Below, piece after piece: positions 8,121 through 16,573 of a stretch of DNA of 20,154 bases. Numbering within the stretch: position 1 is the first letter of the stretch; every line of letters starts with the position of its first letter. Where the stretch lies: the NCBI GenBank assembly GCA_020720345.1, contig DYOT01000008.1, positions 1 through 20,154 on the forward strand, given 5' to 3'. The notes beneath the pieces were generated by a model, which was given only the letters and a program-made list of their open reading frames with translations, was not told the DNA's origin and did not search any database. This DNA is from Candidatus Caenarcanum sp. GTDB lineage: Bacteria > Cyanobacteriota > Vampirovibrionia > Gastranaerophilales > UBA9971. The position numbers and the translations under genes are program-made.

Positions 8121-8713
8121 TCTATTCTAAACTTTACTTCGACATTAAATTCTTCTTCAAACATGTCTTTTTTGTCACGTGCTTTAGAAATTTCAACGGA
8201 ACAATCAGGCATATTGAACTTTAACACGATAAAAAAGTCTTTGGAAAACGAATTATAAATACAATCCATCTCCTCAACAACACTTTGATGAGAACAATCA
8301 AGAGCATCCGCAAGCCTACACAAAGCGCTTAACTTTCGGGTAAGCTTTTTTGCTGTTTCAGACAAAGCTGCATAGTTTTCGTGCTTATCTTTTGGCTTTT
8401 TCCCCCGATGATAACGCGCAATGCAAGACACAATTAATATTTCCTCATCAGTAAAACCTGATGGTCTTTCTTCTCTTATTAACCGTGCGGAATGTTTATT
8501 ATGTTCATTCGCAGAAATATAATATCCAATGTCATGAAGAAGAGCTCCGGCTTCCAGCAAGCTTCTTTCTTCATTAGAGAAGTTATGCAGGTTTCCTTTT
8601 GTGATATCAAAAAGTTTCAGGGCAAGCTTTCTAACCCGCATAGCATGTTCAGGCTCAGTTTCATATTTTCCTAAAATATAATTAACACTTTTTTGTTTTA
8701 CGGCATTAAGCAA
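8117..8713 (-). CDS. Stand-alone HD-domain protein, Ppx/GppA C-terminal-like
   Basis: A 198-residue cytoplasmic protein with a metal-dependent HD phosphohydrolase fold. Likely metal or phosphate ligands are H23 (in PEHAMRVRKLA), H60-D61 (in GALLHDIGYYIS), H71/H74 (NEHNKHSA) and H102 (ARYHR), followed by RKLSALCRLADALDCSH. This order and spacing resemble the C-terminal HD domain of exopolyphosphatase/guanosine pentaphosphatase (Ppx/GppA), but the N-terminal ASKHA-fold phosphatase domains are absent. The substrate is unknown; (p)ppGpp, polyphosphate or a nucleotide are guesses. The start is TTG 8713, with AAAGAG about 9 nt upstream and no ATG in frame before codon 25. The gene converges on rpoC2 and shares its terminator. 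It follows the DUF2283 gene by 67 nt on the same strand, so co-transcription is possible. Confidence 0.85.
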   Translation of the reverse strand: MLNAVKQKSVNYILGKYETEPEHAMRVRKLALKLFDITKGNLHNFSNEERSLLEAGALLHDIGYYISANEHNKHSARLIREERPSGFTDEEILIVSCIARYHRGKKPKDKHENYAALSETAKKLTRKLSALCRLADALDCSHQSVVEEMDCIYNSFSKDFFIVLKFNMPDCSVEISKARDKKDMFEEEFNVEVKFRIE

Positions 8714-8780
8714 TTTTTTTAACTCTTTATTTTAATAAGGACTCGTTTCAAGAAGGAGCATAAAGTTTAAGTTTAGTAAA

Positions 8781-8999
8781 TTATGCCGCTATGGAAATAT
8801 TACCCAGAGGAAGCGAATGTGTTTCAAGACTAGAAATGTTAATTTTTTTACTTGCCTGATCTATATCAATGCCAACTATATTACCGTTTTCAGCATAATC
8901 AATAACTATTCCCTCAGATATTTCAACAGATTCAACGCTTGATTTTTCAGCTAAATCAATATATAAAGAATCTGTTTCAACATAATAATTAAATTTCAT
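8781..8999 (-). CDS. DUF2283 family small protein (putative antitoxin-like)
   Basis: A 72-residue protein with the DUF2283 pattern: an N-terminal strand (MKFNYYVETDSLYIDLAE), then EISEGIVIDYAENGNIVGIDIDQAS. The length matches the whole family, and the gene looks intact. The start ATG 8999 has a good ribosome binding site (AAGAGGA, about 8 nt upstream). Members of this family are often encoded beside a small toxin-like or nuclease-like partner, and an antitoxin role has been proposed for some; no biochemical role is shown here. Three bases upstream of its ATG lies the stop codon of a truncated reading frame (9003-9086) that may be what is left of that partner. No DNA-binding motif is obvious. 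The family call is fairly confident, the function is not. Confidence 0.85.
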   Translation of the reverse strand: MKFNYYVETDSLYIDLAEKSSVESVEISEGIVIDYAENGNIVGIDIDQASKKINISSLETHSLPLGNISIAA

Positions 9000-9002
9000 A
9001 AT

Positions 9003-9086
9003 TTATTTCCTCTTGAAATTTCTATCGAAGAAAGCATTATGCAATGTTCCATCTTCTAAAGTAATAACTCTTAAATATTTACACTT
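9003..9086 (-). pseudogene. Remnant of a gene upstream of DUF2283 (C-terminal 27 codons)
   Basis: Reading leftward, a stop at 9087-9089 is followed by 27 sense codons and a TAA at 9003-9005. The peptide contains KYLRVITLEDGTLHNAFFDR then NFKRK. It looks protein-like and resembles, from memory, the end of small toxin-like proteins of the DUF4258/PBECR type that sit in front of DUF2283 genes. There is no ATG or GTG start and no room for an N-terminus, because the cheA stop codon is at 9100. The TAA-ATT-ATG junction with the DUF2283 gene is the tight spacing expected of a former two-gene operon. I infer deletion of the 5' part; the family assignment is uncertain. Confidence 0.5.
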
Positions 9087-9099
9087 TTATTAATATTTT

Positions 9100-12000
9100 T
9101 TATTCCAACAACTTCCTAATGGTAGATAATAGTTCTTCCTGATTAAAATTTCCTTTTGTAAGATATGCATTTGCCCCAAGATTTAGACCTTTTTTCCTAT
9201 CAGCTTCTGAAGCAAGCGAAGTTAAAAGAATTATGGGTATGGTTTTATATTTATCTTCATCCCTTAAATGCTCAATTAGTTCAAAACCGTTTATTTCAGG
9301 CATTTCAGCATCAGTTATCACAAGGTCAAATTCTTCAGACACGATTTTTGTCAGGGCTTCAAGACCGTTAATAGCCACGGTTACGTTATAACCGGCAGCT
9401 CTAAGCAAATTTCTTTCAAGAATTCTTGTGGTTAAAGAATCATCAACAACAAGGATATTTTTAGCGGGCTGATTTTTATTTACAGCAACTTTTTCAATAA
9501 TATTAGGTCTTTCCGGCATTCCAAATTTCAAATAGGCTGATTTTACAAGGTCATTGATGTTTAAAATAATACATAATTCTCCTGAGCCCAAAATTGTAAG
9601 ACCTGCGATATTTTTCACTCTTAATAAAGGAGGCGAAAGATTTTTATGAAGAATTTCCTGATCTCCCAGCAGTTTATCAACAATAAATCCTACTTCAATA
9701 TCTTCTGATTGAATGATAATTATGACGAGCTTTGTATTTTTCCTTTGAGTTTCCGACAAATCAAGAACATGCGAAAGACTACAGATAGGGACTGTCCTGT
9801 TTTCCACAATAATTGTTTTTTTGCCTTCTTTATAGAATACATTTTCAGGTGATACAAGAAGAGTGGTTACAATAGAACTTGTTGGGATAGCAAATTTCTG
9901 GCAATTAGCTTCAACAAGAAAGGATTTAATTGTCGCCATAGTAACCGGAAGCTGTATTGAAACTTTGCAGCTTTCTCCAAGAACTGACTTGATTTTAACT
10001 TTTCCGTTAAGCTGGGCAATTTTTGTGTAAACTATATCGAGCCCTATACCCCTGCCTGAAATATCTGTAACGGTTTCTCCGGTAGAAAATCCGGGCCAGA
10101 AAATTATGTTCATTATTTGTTCTTCTGACATCGAATCGAGTTCTTCCTCTGTTAAAAGCTGTTTTTGAAGAACTTTTCTCTTTATTGCTTCAATATCAAT
10201 TCCACGACCATCGTCTATTATTTCAATTAAGACACTATTTTCCAGAGGATAAGCCGCCAGAAAGATTTTTCCCACAGGATTTTTGCCTTTACTAATTCTT
10301 GTTTCAGAATCTTCTACCCCATGGTCTATTGAGTTTCTTACTATATGAATAAGAGGAGATTTTATTTCCTCTATGATTTTCTTGTCCACACTTGTCTCGC
10401 TGCCTGAAATTACAAGCTCGATATTTTTATTTCTTTCTCTTGCTATATCCCTGACCATCCTCGGAAACATATGAAAAATAGTAGCGAGAGGAAGAACCCT
10501 TACACTTTTTATTTTTTCTTCAAGCTCGTTAACGATAAGGTCAAGTCTTGTGTCATCTTCCTGAATAATTTTATACAGGTGGTTCATTCTGTTCATTAAA
10601 CCGGACAGCCTTACAGAGTTTTCTTCAAAATAACCCTGAATGTTTTTGCTTTGGACATATGCCGAAATTCCGCCTGTAAACTCTGAAAATTTATGCGATT
10701 TATCAATGTGTTTAAAATATCGCTTTGTTTTATTCCAATCTCTATGCCAATCTTCAACAGAGCGAATCATTTTTTCCAGCTCAAATAAATGCTCTTTTGC
10801 TTTTATTTTTGCTATAATCAGCTCGCCTACCTGACTTACAAGTTGATCAAGTTTTTTTGTATCAACTCTAAGCGTCTTTATAGTGCTGCTGTCATCTTTT
10901 TTTATGTCGTAAGAAAATTTTTCATCGCCAGGAGCGGACGCATTTTTTGATAAAACCTCTGTTCCTAATTTTACGGAAGGCAATTTTATCTGAGCTTCCT
11001 CAACAGCTTGCCCTGTTGCTTCATCTTCGTTATAAAGCTGCTGATTTTCTGAAGAGGAAAGTTTTATCATCTGATAAAGAACTGCAAGCCTTTGCACAAT
11101 TAGAACAGGGGTTTCAGTGTCAATGTCTGTGGCGTCAATCATTGAAACAGCTGTTTCAAAGCTTTCTAATATTACCTCAACAATATCGTTATTTATTGGA
11201 ACATCTTTTTCTTTTGAAAAAACAAGCAATTCTGTTATTTTTTCAATAATATTTTTTATGTAAGTATTTTCAATTTTTTCAATAACAATATTTAATTTTT
11301 CAATTATTGCATCAAATTTTAATATATTTTCCGGTGAATGAACGGAGAATATAGACATATTCTGCTTAATGAAGCCTACTATCTCTATTAAATCATTATT
11401 TTTACTGTTATTTTGTTCATCCCACCCTGCCCATCCAATATCTGGAGATGAGATATTTTGTTCATCAGGCAGTTCACACAATAATTCATTTTCATTGTAA
11501 TTATTTTCCGGTTCATAAATTTCTGATACATTTTCGCAAAATAAAGAAAAAGCTTCAAAGTTTTCCTCTATTTCCATTATCTCATCTGAAGTTAAAGAAC
11601 CACTGCCTCTTAAAGAAACTTCGAGTTTAACTCTTATATTTTTAATAGTTTCGAGCAGTTTAAAATTATCAAGAAGTTCCACTTTTTCTTGGATACTTCG
11701 AATAAGATGAGTAAATTCTTCCAGCGCATCCGGGCTTGAAGAAAATACTTTTATTTTTTCTATATTTGCTTTTATTTGAGTTATAAGGTTTTTATTTTCT
11801 TTATAAAATCCGCTTAAATTATAATTTGTTTCGTTCTGTACTGAACTGACATAATCACAAGCTTTTTCCAGCGGTGAGCATTCCTGAGTTGTTTCTTCTT
11901 TTACATTATCAAGGCTTTTTACATATTCAAGTTTTTCCACAATAAGGGAAACATCATCAAAAGTAGCCTGCCCTCTTGTCTTGATTGATTCTTCGACTAT

Positions 12001-12309
12001 TGAGCTTATGTAGTCTACTGATTGACATAATATATCTATTATTTCTGCGGTTACTTTAAGATTGCCTTCTTTTGCAAGTCCAAAAACATCTTCAAGCTTA
12101 TGGGCTATTGTCTGTATGTCATTAAGCCCTATCATTCTTGCTGCCCCTTTTAAAGAATGCGCTTCCCTGAAAAGTTCAACAATTGCCGCACTGTCTTTAG
12201 GGTTAGCCTCAAGCCTTAAAAGGTTCTTATTAAGTTTTTGGATTTGTTCGTCGCTCTCTTCTCTAAATATATTGAGAATTTCTACTATTTCATGTTCAAG
12301 AAAATCCAT
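9100..12309 (-). CDS. cheA: Hybrid chemotaxis histidine kinase with C-terminal receiver (CheA-REC)
   Basis: A 1069-residue cytoplasmic kinase of the chemosensory array. An N-terminal HPt (P1) domain has phospho-acceptor H51 in EAHSLKGAARMIG. Residues about 140-460 form a long acidic helical segment without recognised motifs, possibly decayed HPt copies. A P3 dimerisation helix begins near 480 (LRVDTKKLDQLVSQVGELI). The ATPase carries an N-box at 655-664 (HIVRNSIDHG), DDGRG at 699-703, GFSTGE at 740-745 and GRGIG at 752-756. A CheW-like P5 domain spans about 775-925. A complete receiver spans 951-1069, with D1000 as phospho-acceptor and K1052 near the switch. ChpA/PilL-type and cyanobacterial chemotaxis kinases have this CheA-REC layout. 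The start ATG 12309 directly abuts the stop codon of the MCP gene, with GAAGG 8 nt upstream, suggesting translational coupling. The receiver may act as phosphate sink or as output. Confidence 0.95.
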   Translation of the reverse strand: MDFLEHEIVEILNIFREESDEQIQKLNKNLLRLEANPKDSAAIVELFREAHSLKGAARMIGLNDIQTIAHKLEDVFGLAKEGNLKVTAEIIDILCQSVDYISSIVEESIKTRGQATFDDVSLIVEKLEYVKSLDNVKEETTQECSPLEKACDYVSSVQNETNYNLSGFYKENKNLITQIKANIEKIKVFSSSPDALEEFTHLIRSIQEKVELLDNFKLLETIKNIRVKLEVSLRGSGSLTSDEIMEIEENFEAFSLFCENVSEIYEPENNYNENELLCELPDEQNISSPDIGWAGWDEQNNSKNNDLIEIVGFIKQNMSIFSVHSPENILKFDAIIEKLNIVIEKIENTYIKNIIEKITELLVFSKEKDVPINNDIVEVILESFETAVSMIDATDIDTETPVLIVQRLAVLYQMIKLSSSENQQLYNEDEATGQAVEEAQIKLPSVKLGTEVLSKNASAPGDEKFSYDIKKDDSSTIKTLRVDTKKLDQLVSQVGELIIAKIKAKEHLFELEKMIRSVEDWHRDWNKTKRYFKHIDKSHKFSEFTGGISAYVQSKNIQGYFEENSVRLSGLMNRMNHLYKIIQEDDTRLDLIVNELEEKIKSVRVLPLATIFHMFPRMVRDIARERNKNIELVISGSETSVDKKIIEEIKSPLIHIVRNSIDHGVEDSETRISKGKNPVGKIFLAAYPLENSVLIEIIDDGRGIDIEAIKRKVLQKQLLTEEELDSMSEEQIMNIIFWPGFSTGETVTDISGRGIGLDIVYTKIAQLNGKVKIKSVLGESCKVSIQLPVTMATIKSFLVEANCQKFAIPTSSIVTTLLVSPENVFYKEGKKTIIVENRTVPICSLSHVLDLSETQRKNTKLVIIIIQSEDIEVGFIVDKLLGDQEILHKNLSPPLLRVKNIAGLTILGSGELCIILNINDLVKSAYLKFGMPERPNIIEKVAVNKNQPAKNILVVDDSLTTRILERNLLRAAGYNVTVAINGLEALTKIVSEEFDLVITDAEMPEINGFELIEHLRDEDKYKTIPIILLTSLASEADRKKGLNLGANAYLTKGNFNQEELLSTIRKLLE

Positions 12310-13386
12310 CTAGGATACCTTCGTTCCTCTGATGTCTATATTACCTACAATATTGTCTCTTAGCGATTGTGAAACCTCTACAAGCCCTTCAAGAGCCGAA
12401 AGATTTTGCTTTATACTTGCGGCAGAATCAAGCATACCTTTGTCAATCTGATTTATTGAACTGTAAACTTCATCTGTGCATTCCATCTGCTGATCAGCAT
12501 CTGTAACAATATTATCAACAGCCTGAACAGTTTCGCTTATGGTAGCTCTAAGTGCATCAATACTTTGCGCTATATGGTGTGCAAGATCAACGCCGGATTC
12601 AATTTCTTTTGTTCCTTCTTCTGTTGCCATAACGGTCGAATTTGTTGCCTGCTGAATATCATAAATAAGAGAAGTAATTTTAGTAGTTGCCTGTTTGCTT
12701 TCATCGGCAAGTTTTCTTATTTCGCTTGCAACCACCGCAAAACCTTTACCGTGTTCACCGGCTCTAGCGGCTTCAACCGCTGCATTCAGCGCAAGCATGT
12801 TTGTTTGTTCTGTTATATCTTCTACAACTCCTATTATGCTTCCTATTTGCTGGGTGTGTTCGCTTAACTCAAGGATTAATTCCGCAATAATTTCTATTTT
12901 CTGCTTAAGAGTTTTCATTTTTTCAATATTGCTCATTACAGATATTTGCTCTTTTGCTGATAAATCAAGTGTTTTTTGTGATTTATCAGCCACTTTTGTA
13001 GCACTTTCCCTTGTTTTCTGAGAAGATTTTTTTAATTTTTCTATAGCCTGAATAGTTTCTTTTAAAAGCTGTAGATACTTATTAACAAAAACTTGCTGCT
13101 GCGTTGATTCTTTTGCAATTTCGCCGGAAGTTATGCTGGCATGAAATACGGCATTATAAATAGAATTAGTTATTGTATCATTTATCCATTTATGAACAAA
13201 TTCCAGTAAAATAATCCCGCCAAGCGAAATTAATATTATCGCTATTTCCCAATCCAATGCATTTGCTCTGGAAGTATTAATTTTATAAAAACCGAGCAGG
13301 GCAACAACTGCAATTATGGTAATAATACTCTTTGATATTCTGGATTTCAGCTTGATTTTTTCTTCAAGATTCATATTTTTAAACAT
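12310..13386 (-). CDS. Minimal methyl-accepting chemotaxis protein (no ligand-binding domain)
   Basis: A 358-residue receptor that would control the adjacent CheA. Two hydrophobic segments (about 19-36 and 47-66) are joined by a loop of only about ten residues, so almost nothing would protrude outside the membrane. No HAMP domain is recognisable. A long helical coiled coil follows, with the conserved hairpin tip at about 188-226 (EDITEQTNMLALNAAVEAAR, then GKGFAVVASEIRKLA), where CheA and CheW bind. The C-terminus ends in GTKVS and lacks an NWETF-type CheR-tethering pentapeptide. The start ATG 13386 has AAGAGG 8 nt upstream. The gene abuts cheA with no gap and lies 103 nt after cheR; that gap contains a TATAAT at 13448-13443 but no good -35. 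Its input is unknown: membrane state, a partner protein, or an intracellular signal. Confidence 0.93.
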   Translation of the reverse strand: MFKNMNLEEKIKLKSRISKSIITIIAVVALLGFYKINTSRANALDWEIAIILISLGGIILLEFVHKWINDTITNSIYNAVFHASITSGEIAKESTQQQVFVNKYLQLLKETIQAIEKLKKSSQKTRESATKVADKSQKTLDLSAKEQISVMSNIEKMKTLKQKIEIIAELILELSEHTQQIGSIIGVVEDITEQTNMLALNAAVEAARAGEHGKGFAVVASEIRKLADESKQATTKITSLIYDIQQATNSTVMATEEGTKEIESGVDLAHHIAQSIDALRATISETVQAVDNIVTDADQQMECTDEVYSSINQIDKGMLDSAASIKQNLSALEGLVEVSQSLRDNIVGNIDIRGTKVS

Positions 13387-13489
13387 TATATTTTCCTCTT
13401 ACTAGTACTCGTAAAATAATTCTAATAATATTTCATTATTTAATTATAGTTGTTTTTTATTTTGTGTACTCACTTAAATTGAGTATTCA

Positions 13490-14287
13490 TTACTTCTGAT
13501 AAAAGAATGAAGATGGCAAATTATATCCTATTTCTTTATAATTATGGATTCTTTCCGTAGAGCCGATAAATAATATTCCGCCATCTACAAGACTGCTGTG
13601 AAAATCAGCATAAAGCTTGTCTTTGGCTTCTTCTTTAAAATAAATAACAACATTCCTGCATATAATAAGATGGAAATTCTTTTCAAAAGCGCCGTTTAGC
13701 AAATCACGGCGTTCAAATTTAACTTTTGAAGTAAGTCTGCTGTCTATCTGAAACTTATCTCCATTTGCACCTAAAGGTTGAAAATATTTTTTATATTCCG
13801 GTTTTGTTACTCCGGCTTCAAATTTTGAATAAATTCCACTTTTTGCTCTGTTGATAATATTGATGTCAAAATCAGAAGCTATAAGCGTACATTTATCAAG
13901 CACATTAAGTCTATCAAGAATCATGGCTATACTATATATTTCTGCCCCGCATGAACAACCTGCAGACCAAATTTTTATACTGCCGTGTTTTTTGAGAAGA
14001 TCCGGAATATATTTTTGCTCAAGCTCCTCAAATTTATCATTATTCCTGAAAAATTCTGTTACATTTATGGTAAGCATATTTAAAAATTCATCGAGTTTTC
14101 CTTTATCGGAAGCCAGCAGTTTATAATATTCTTCCAATTTATAAATATTGTTTCTGTTCATTAGAGAAACAATTCGTCTCTCCATTTGAGCATTTTTGTA
14201 ATTAAAAAGATCTAAGCCGATAAGAGAAGATATTTTTTTCTTAAATGCGTTAAATTCATTTTCTGATGGAATATTTGTTTCTGACAT
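13490..14287 (-). CDS. cheR: Chemotaxis protein methyltransferase CheR
   Basis: A 265-residue SAM-dependent methyltransferase that methylates glutamates of MCPs during adaptation. The small N-terminal helical domain (about 1-75) leads into NVTEFFRN (75-82), a CheR signature. The SAM-binding motif is IWSAGCSCGAEIYSIAM (106-122), a variant of the common GCSTGEEPYSIAM. Further conserved segments are ASDFD (137-141) and the IICRNVVIYF block (208-217). Length is normal for the family, and no TPR extension is present. The ATG at 14287 overlaps the TAA of cheB by one base (TAATG), so translation is probably coupled. With cheB it forms the adaptation pair acting on the neighbouring MCP and probably on receptors encoded elsewhere. 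Confidence 0.96.
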   Translation of the reverse strand: MSETNIPSENEFNAFKKKISSLIGLDLFNYKNAQMERRIVSLMNRNNIYKLEEYYKLLASDKGKLDEFLNMLTINVTEFFRNNDKFEELEQKYIPDLLKKHGSIKIWSAGCSCGAEIYSIAMILDRLNVLDKCTLIASDFDINIINRAKSGIYSKFEAGVTKPEYKKYFQPLGANGDKFQIDSRLTSKVKFERRDLLNGAFEKNFHLIICRNVVIYFKEEAKDKLYADFHSSLVDGGILFIGSTERIHNYKEIGYNLPSSFFYQK

Positions 14288-15327
14288 TAACTGTATACCG
14301 CCCTTATAATTGATTCTGCCACATTGTGAAGAGGAACAACTTCATCTGCCTGTTTTGCATCTGCAACACTTTTTGGCATTCCGTAAACAATACATGTAGA
14401 TTCATCTTCTGCTATACAATAACCGCCATATTTCCTGACAGCTGTAACCCCCTGAGTGCCATCACGCCCCATTCCGGTTAAAATAACACAAATAATTTCA
14501 TTCTGGTAAATTTTTGAGGCAGAGGCAAGCGTCATATCTACAGCCGGTCTTACTCCCAAAACTGGCGGATCTTGATTTAAAGTTATTGTTTTTTTATCTT
14601 TCAGCAACATATGATAATTTCCCGGCGCTAAAAGAGCCTTTCCCTGCGTTATTACATCGCCTTCTTTCGCTTCTTTCACGCTAATTTTACTCATTTTATC
14701 AAGTCTCTGGGCAAACATTTCCGTAAATTTTTCCGGCATGTGCTGCACTATAAGAATTCCTGCAGGCAAATTTTCAGGCAGATAGGGGACAACTTCTTTT
14801 AAAGCTTGCGGTCCCCCTGTAGACGAACCTATAATGACAAGTTTTTCTTTTCGTCCGCCAGTCGTCCCGGATAATTTTTTTAGCTCTCCTAAAGGTTGGA
14901 GGATATGTTCATGATGGTGGAAAGAAGGTCTTTTGCTAGTGGCTGCTGCTAATACCTTATCAACAACCTCTTTTTCAAGCCTGCTTATTTCTTTTGATGC
15001 CGCTTCAGGTTTTTGAATAAAATCAAATGCCCCCATTTCAAGCGCTTTAATAGTAATTTCAGCGCCGGCTTTAGTAAGGCTGCTGCACATAATAACAGGG
15101 ATATTTTTAATTTTTAAAATTTCCTGAAGTGTTTCAATACCGTCCATTATCGGCATTTCTATATCAAGAGTAACCACATCGGGGTCAAACTCTTTCAGTT
15201 TCTTAAGGGCTGCCTGTCCGTTAAACGCAGTTTCTACAGCACTTATTTGCGGATGCTGTTTTAATACATCCGATATAATTTTCCTCATAAATGCTGAATC
15301 ATCAACAACTAAAACTTTATATTCCAT
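14287..15327 (-). CDS. cheB: Protein-glutamate methylesterase/deamidase CheB
   Basis: A 346-residue two-domain response regulator that removes methyl groups from MCPs when phosphorylated by CheA. The receiver domain (about 1-120) has the acidic pair D9-D10, phospho-acceptor D55 (VVTLDIEMP) and K106 (FIQKP). The methylesterase domain (about 160-346) carries the catalytic triad S169 (in GSSTGGPQAL), H196 (VQHMP) and D289 (TGMGRDG). The linker contains a short histidine-rich run (HHHEH, 137-141), an unusual detail of unknown meaning. The gene starts 28 nt after fliY ends and overlaps cheR by one base. Length and motifs are complete, so it should be active. Confidence 0.97.
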   Translation of the reverse strand: MEYKVLVVDDSAFMRKIISDVLKQHPQISAVETAFNGQAALKKLKEFDPDVVTLDIEMPIMDGIETLQEILKIKNIPVIMCSSLTKAGAEITIKALEMGAFDFIQKPEAASKEISRLEKEVVDKVLAAATSKRPSFHHHEHILQPLGELKKLSGTTGGRKEKLVIIGSSTGGPQALKEVVPYLPENLPAGILIVQHMPEKFTEMFAQRLDKMSKISVKEAKEGDVITQGKALLAPGNYHMLLKDKKTITLNQDPPVLGVRPAVDMTLASASKIYQNEIICVILTGMGRDGTQGVTAVRKYGGYCIAEDESTCIVYGMPKSVADAKQADEVVPLHNVAESIIRAVYS

Positions 15328-15355
15328 CCAGACTATTTTGACCTCTATTTTGCTT

Positions 15356-16552
15356 TTAAATAATTTTCATTCTATTTTCAGGACTAATTATACTGGTAAT
15401 TCTCAATCCAAAATTGTCTTCTATAACTACCACTTCCCCTTTAGCAATTAATTTCCCGTTTGCATACAGCTCAACAGGTTCTCCTGCAACTTTATCAAGT
15501 TCTATTATTGAACCTTTAGTTAGCTCCAGAACATTTTTTATCGGTAATTCAGATTTTCCAAGCTCAACAGTTAACCCCAGCTTAACATCCATAACCAGAT
15601 TAAGATTATGGTTTGCTTCACCCAGCATATTTTGCGAATTATCAAAAGAAGCAAACTGTACAGGCTGGACTGTTACCTGCCTTTGAGGCTGCTCCGGTAA
15701 TGAAGGGGCAGGTGTAGCCTGACGAGGCTGTTGCGGCTGAATAGGCGGTGTTTGGTGAGCAGGAGTGCTTTGCATAACCGGCTCTGCGTATAAAGCTTCT
15801 GCCGGCTTTGCTTTCTGAGGGGAATTTACAGCAGCTTCCACGACGGATTCAACTGAGCCGGCAACTGCTTCTGACATATTGCTCATCATATTCATAACAC
15901 GGTTTACCTGCATTTTTGCAGAATCAACGCTCATAACCTGAATAATTTCGCTATCAATAAGATTTCCCACAAGTAATCTGAATTTAACCGCAATAATAGG
16001 CATATTAAGGATATCATCAGACAATTCAATGTTTTTATCTTTCAGCTGATGTTTAACGGTAGGGGCTGATATATTTATTGGACAATTAAACATTGAAGAC
16101 AGAGATGTTGAAGCAGAACCTACCATCTGGTTCATTGCTTCGCTTACAGCGCTGAGTTCAAGTTCTCCTATCTCGGGAGTTTCGACTTTTCCGTCTCCTC
16201 CCATCATTAAATTTGCAATTATAGCGGAATCATTAACTTTTAAAGCAAATACCGTCGTGCCGTCAAGACCTTCTATATATTTTATTGAGACCACTATATG
16301 ATCTTCATGAACGACAAACGAATCCCCTATTGTTTTATATTCCCAAACTGTTGGAGTAGTTATTTCAACTTTGTTGCCAAGAATCATAGAAAGGGTAGTA
16401 GAGGCTGAGCCCATAAAAATATTGCTTATTTCCCCAAGTGTATCAGCCTCTTCAGTAGTTAAATACTGATAATTGGCAGGAGCCTCTTGAGGTGCGCCTG
16501 AAGCTCCTTTTAAAATATTGTCAATATCATCCTGGGACATTTTGTCGCTCAT
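15356..16552 (-). CDS. fliY: Flagellar motor switch phosphatase FliY
   Basis: A 398-residue protein combining a CheC-type CheY-P phosphatase with a FliN-like C-ring domain. The N-terminus (MSQDDIDNIL) resembles the CheY-P-binding peptide of FliM. Both CheC active-site signatures (D/S-x3-E-x2-N-x22-P) are intact: D37-E41-N44-P67 and S134-E138-N141-P164. A Pro/Gln-rich linker (about 240-310) joins the phosphatase part to the SpoA/FliN domain (about 325-398, beginning LNLVMDVKLGLTVELG). This architecture is known from Bacillus and Thermotoga and differs from the short FliN of enterics. It sits 21 nt downstream of fliM, its C-ring partner. The first ATG was chosen, although a second in-frame ATG lies four codons later. 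CheC-type phosphatases act on CheY-P; no stand-alone CheY gene is seen in this window. Confidence 0.95.
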   Translation of the reverse strand: MSDKMSQDDIDNILKGASGAPQEAPANYQYLTTEEADTLGEISNIFMGSASTTLSMILGNKVEITTPTVWEYKTIGDSFVVHEDHIVVSIKYIEGLDGTTVFALKVNDSAIIANLMMGGDGKVETPEIGELELSAVSEAMNQMVGSASTSLSSMFNCPINISAPTVKHQLKDKNIELSDDILNMPIIAVKFRLLVGNLIDSEIIQVMSVDSAKMQVNRVMNMMSNMSEAVAGSVESVVEAAVNSPQKAKPAEALYAEPVMQSTPAHQTPPIQPQQPRQATPAPSLPEQPQRQVTVQPVQFASFDNSQNMLGEANHNLNLVMDVKLGLTVELGKSELPIKNVLELTKGSIIELDKVAGEPVELYANGKLIAKGEVVVIEDNFGLRITSIISPENRMKII

Positions 16553-16573
16553 AGCTGCTTTAAACCTTTATTC

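Noticed and set aside
8049..8258. 69-codon plus-strand frame overlapping the terminator and HD gene
   Set aside because: It runs through the hairpin and antisense to a well-supported HD-domain gene, and it has no recognisable motif.
13443..13485. TATAAT (13448-13443) and a TACTCA/TGAGTA inverted repeat upstream of mcp as an internal promoter or terminator
   Set aside because: There is no acceptable -35 at 16-18 nt. The hairpin is followed by A-rich rather than U-rich sequence on the transcribed strand. In such AT-rich DNA these matches are expected by chance.
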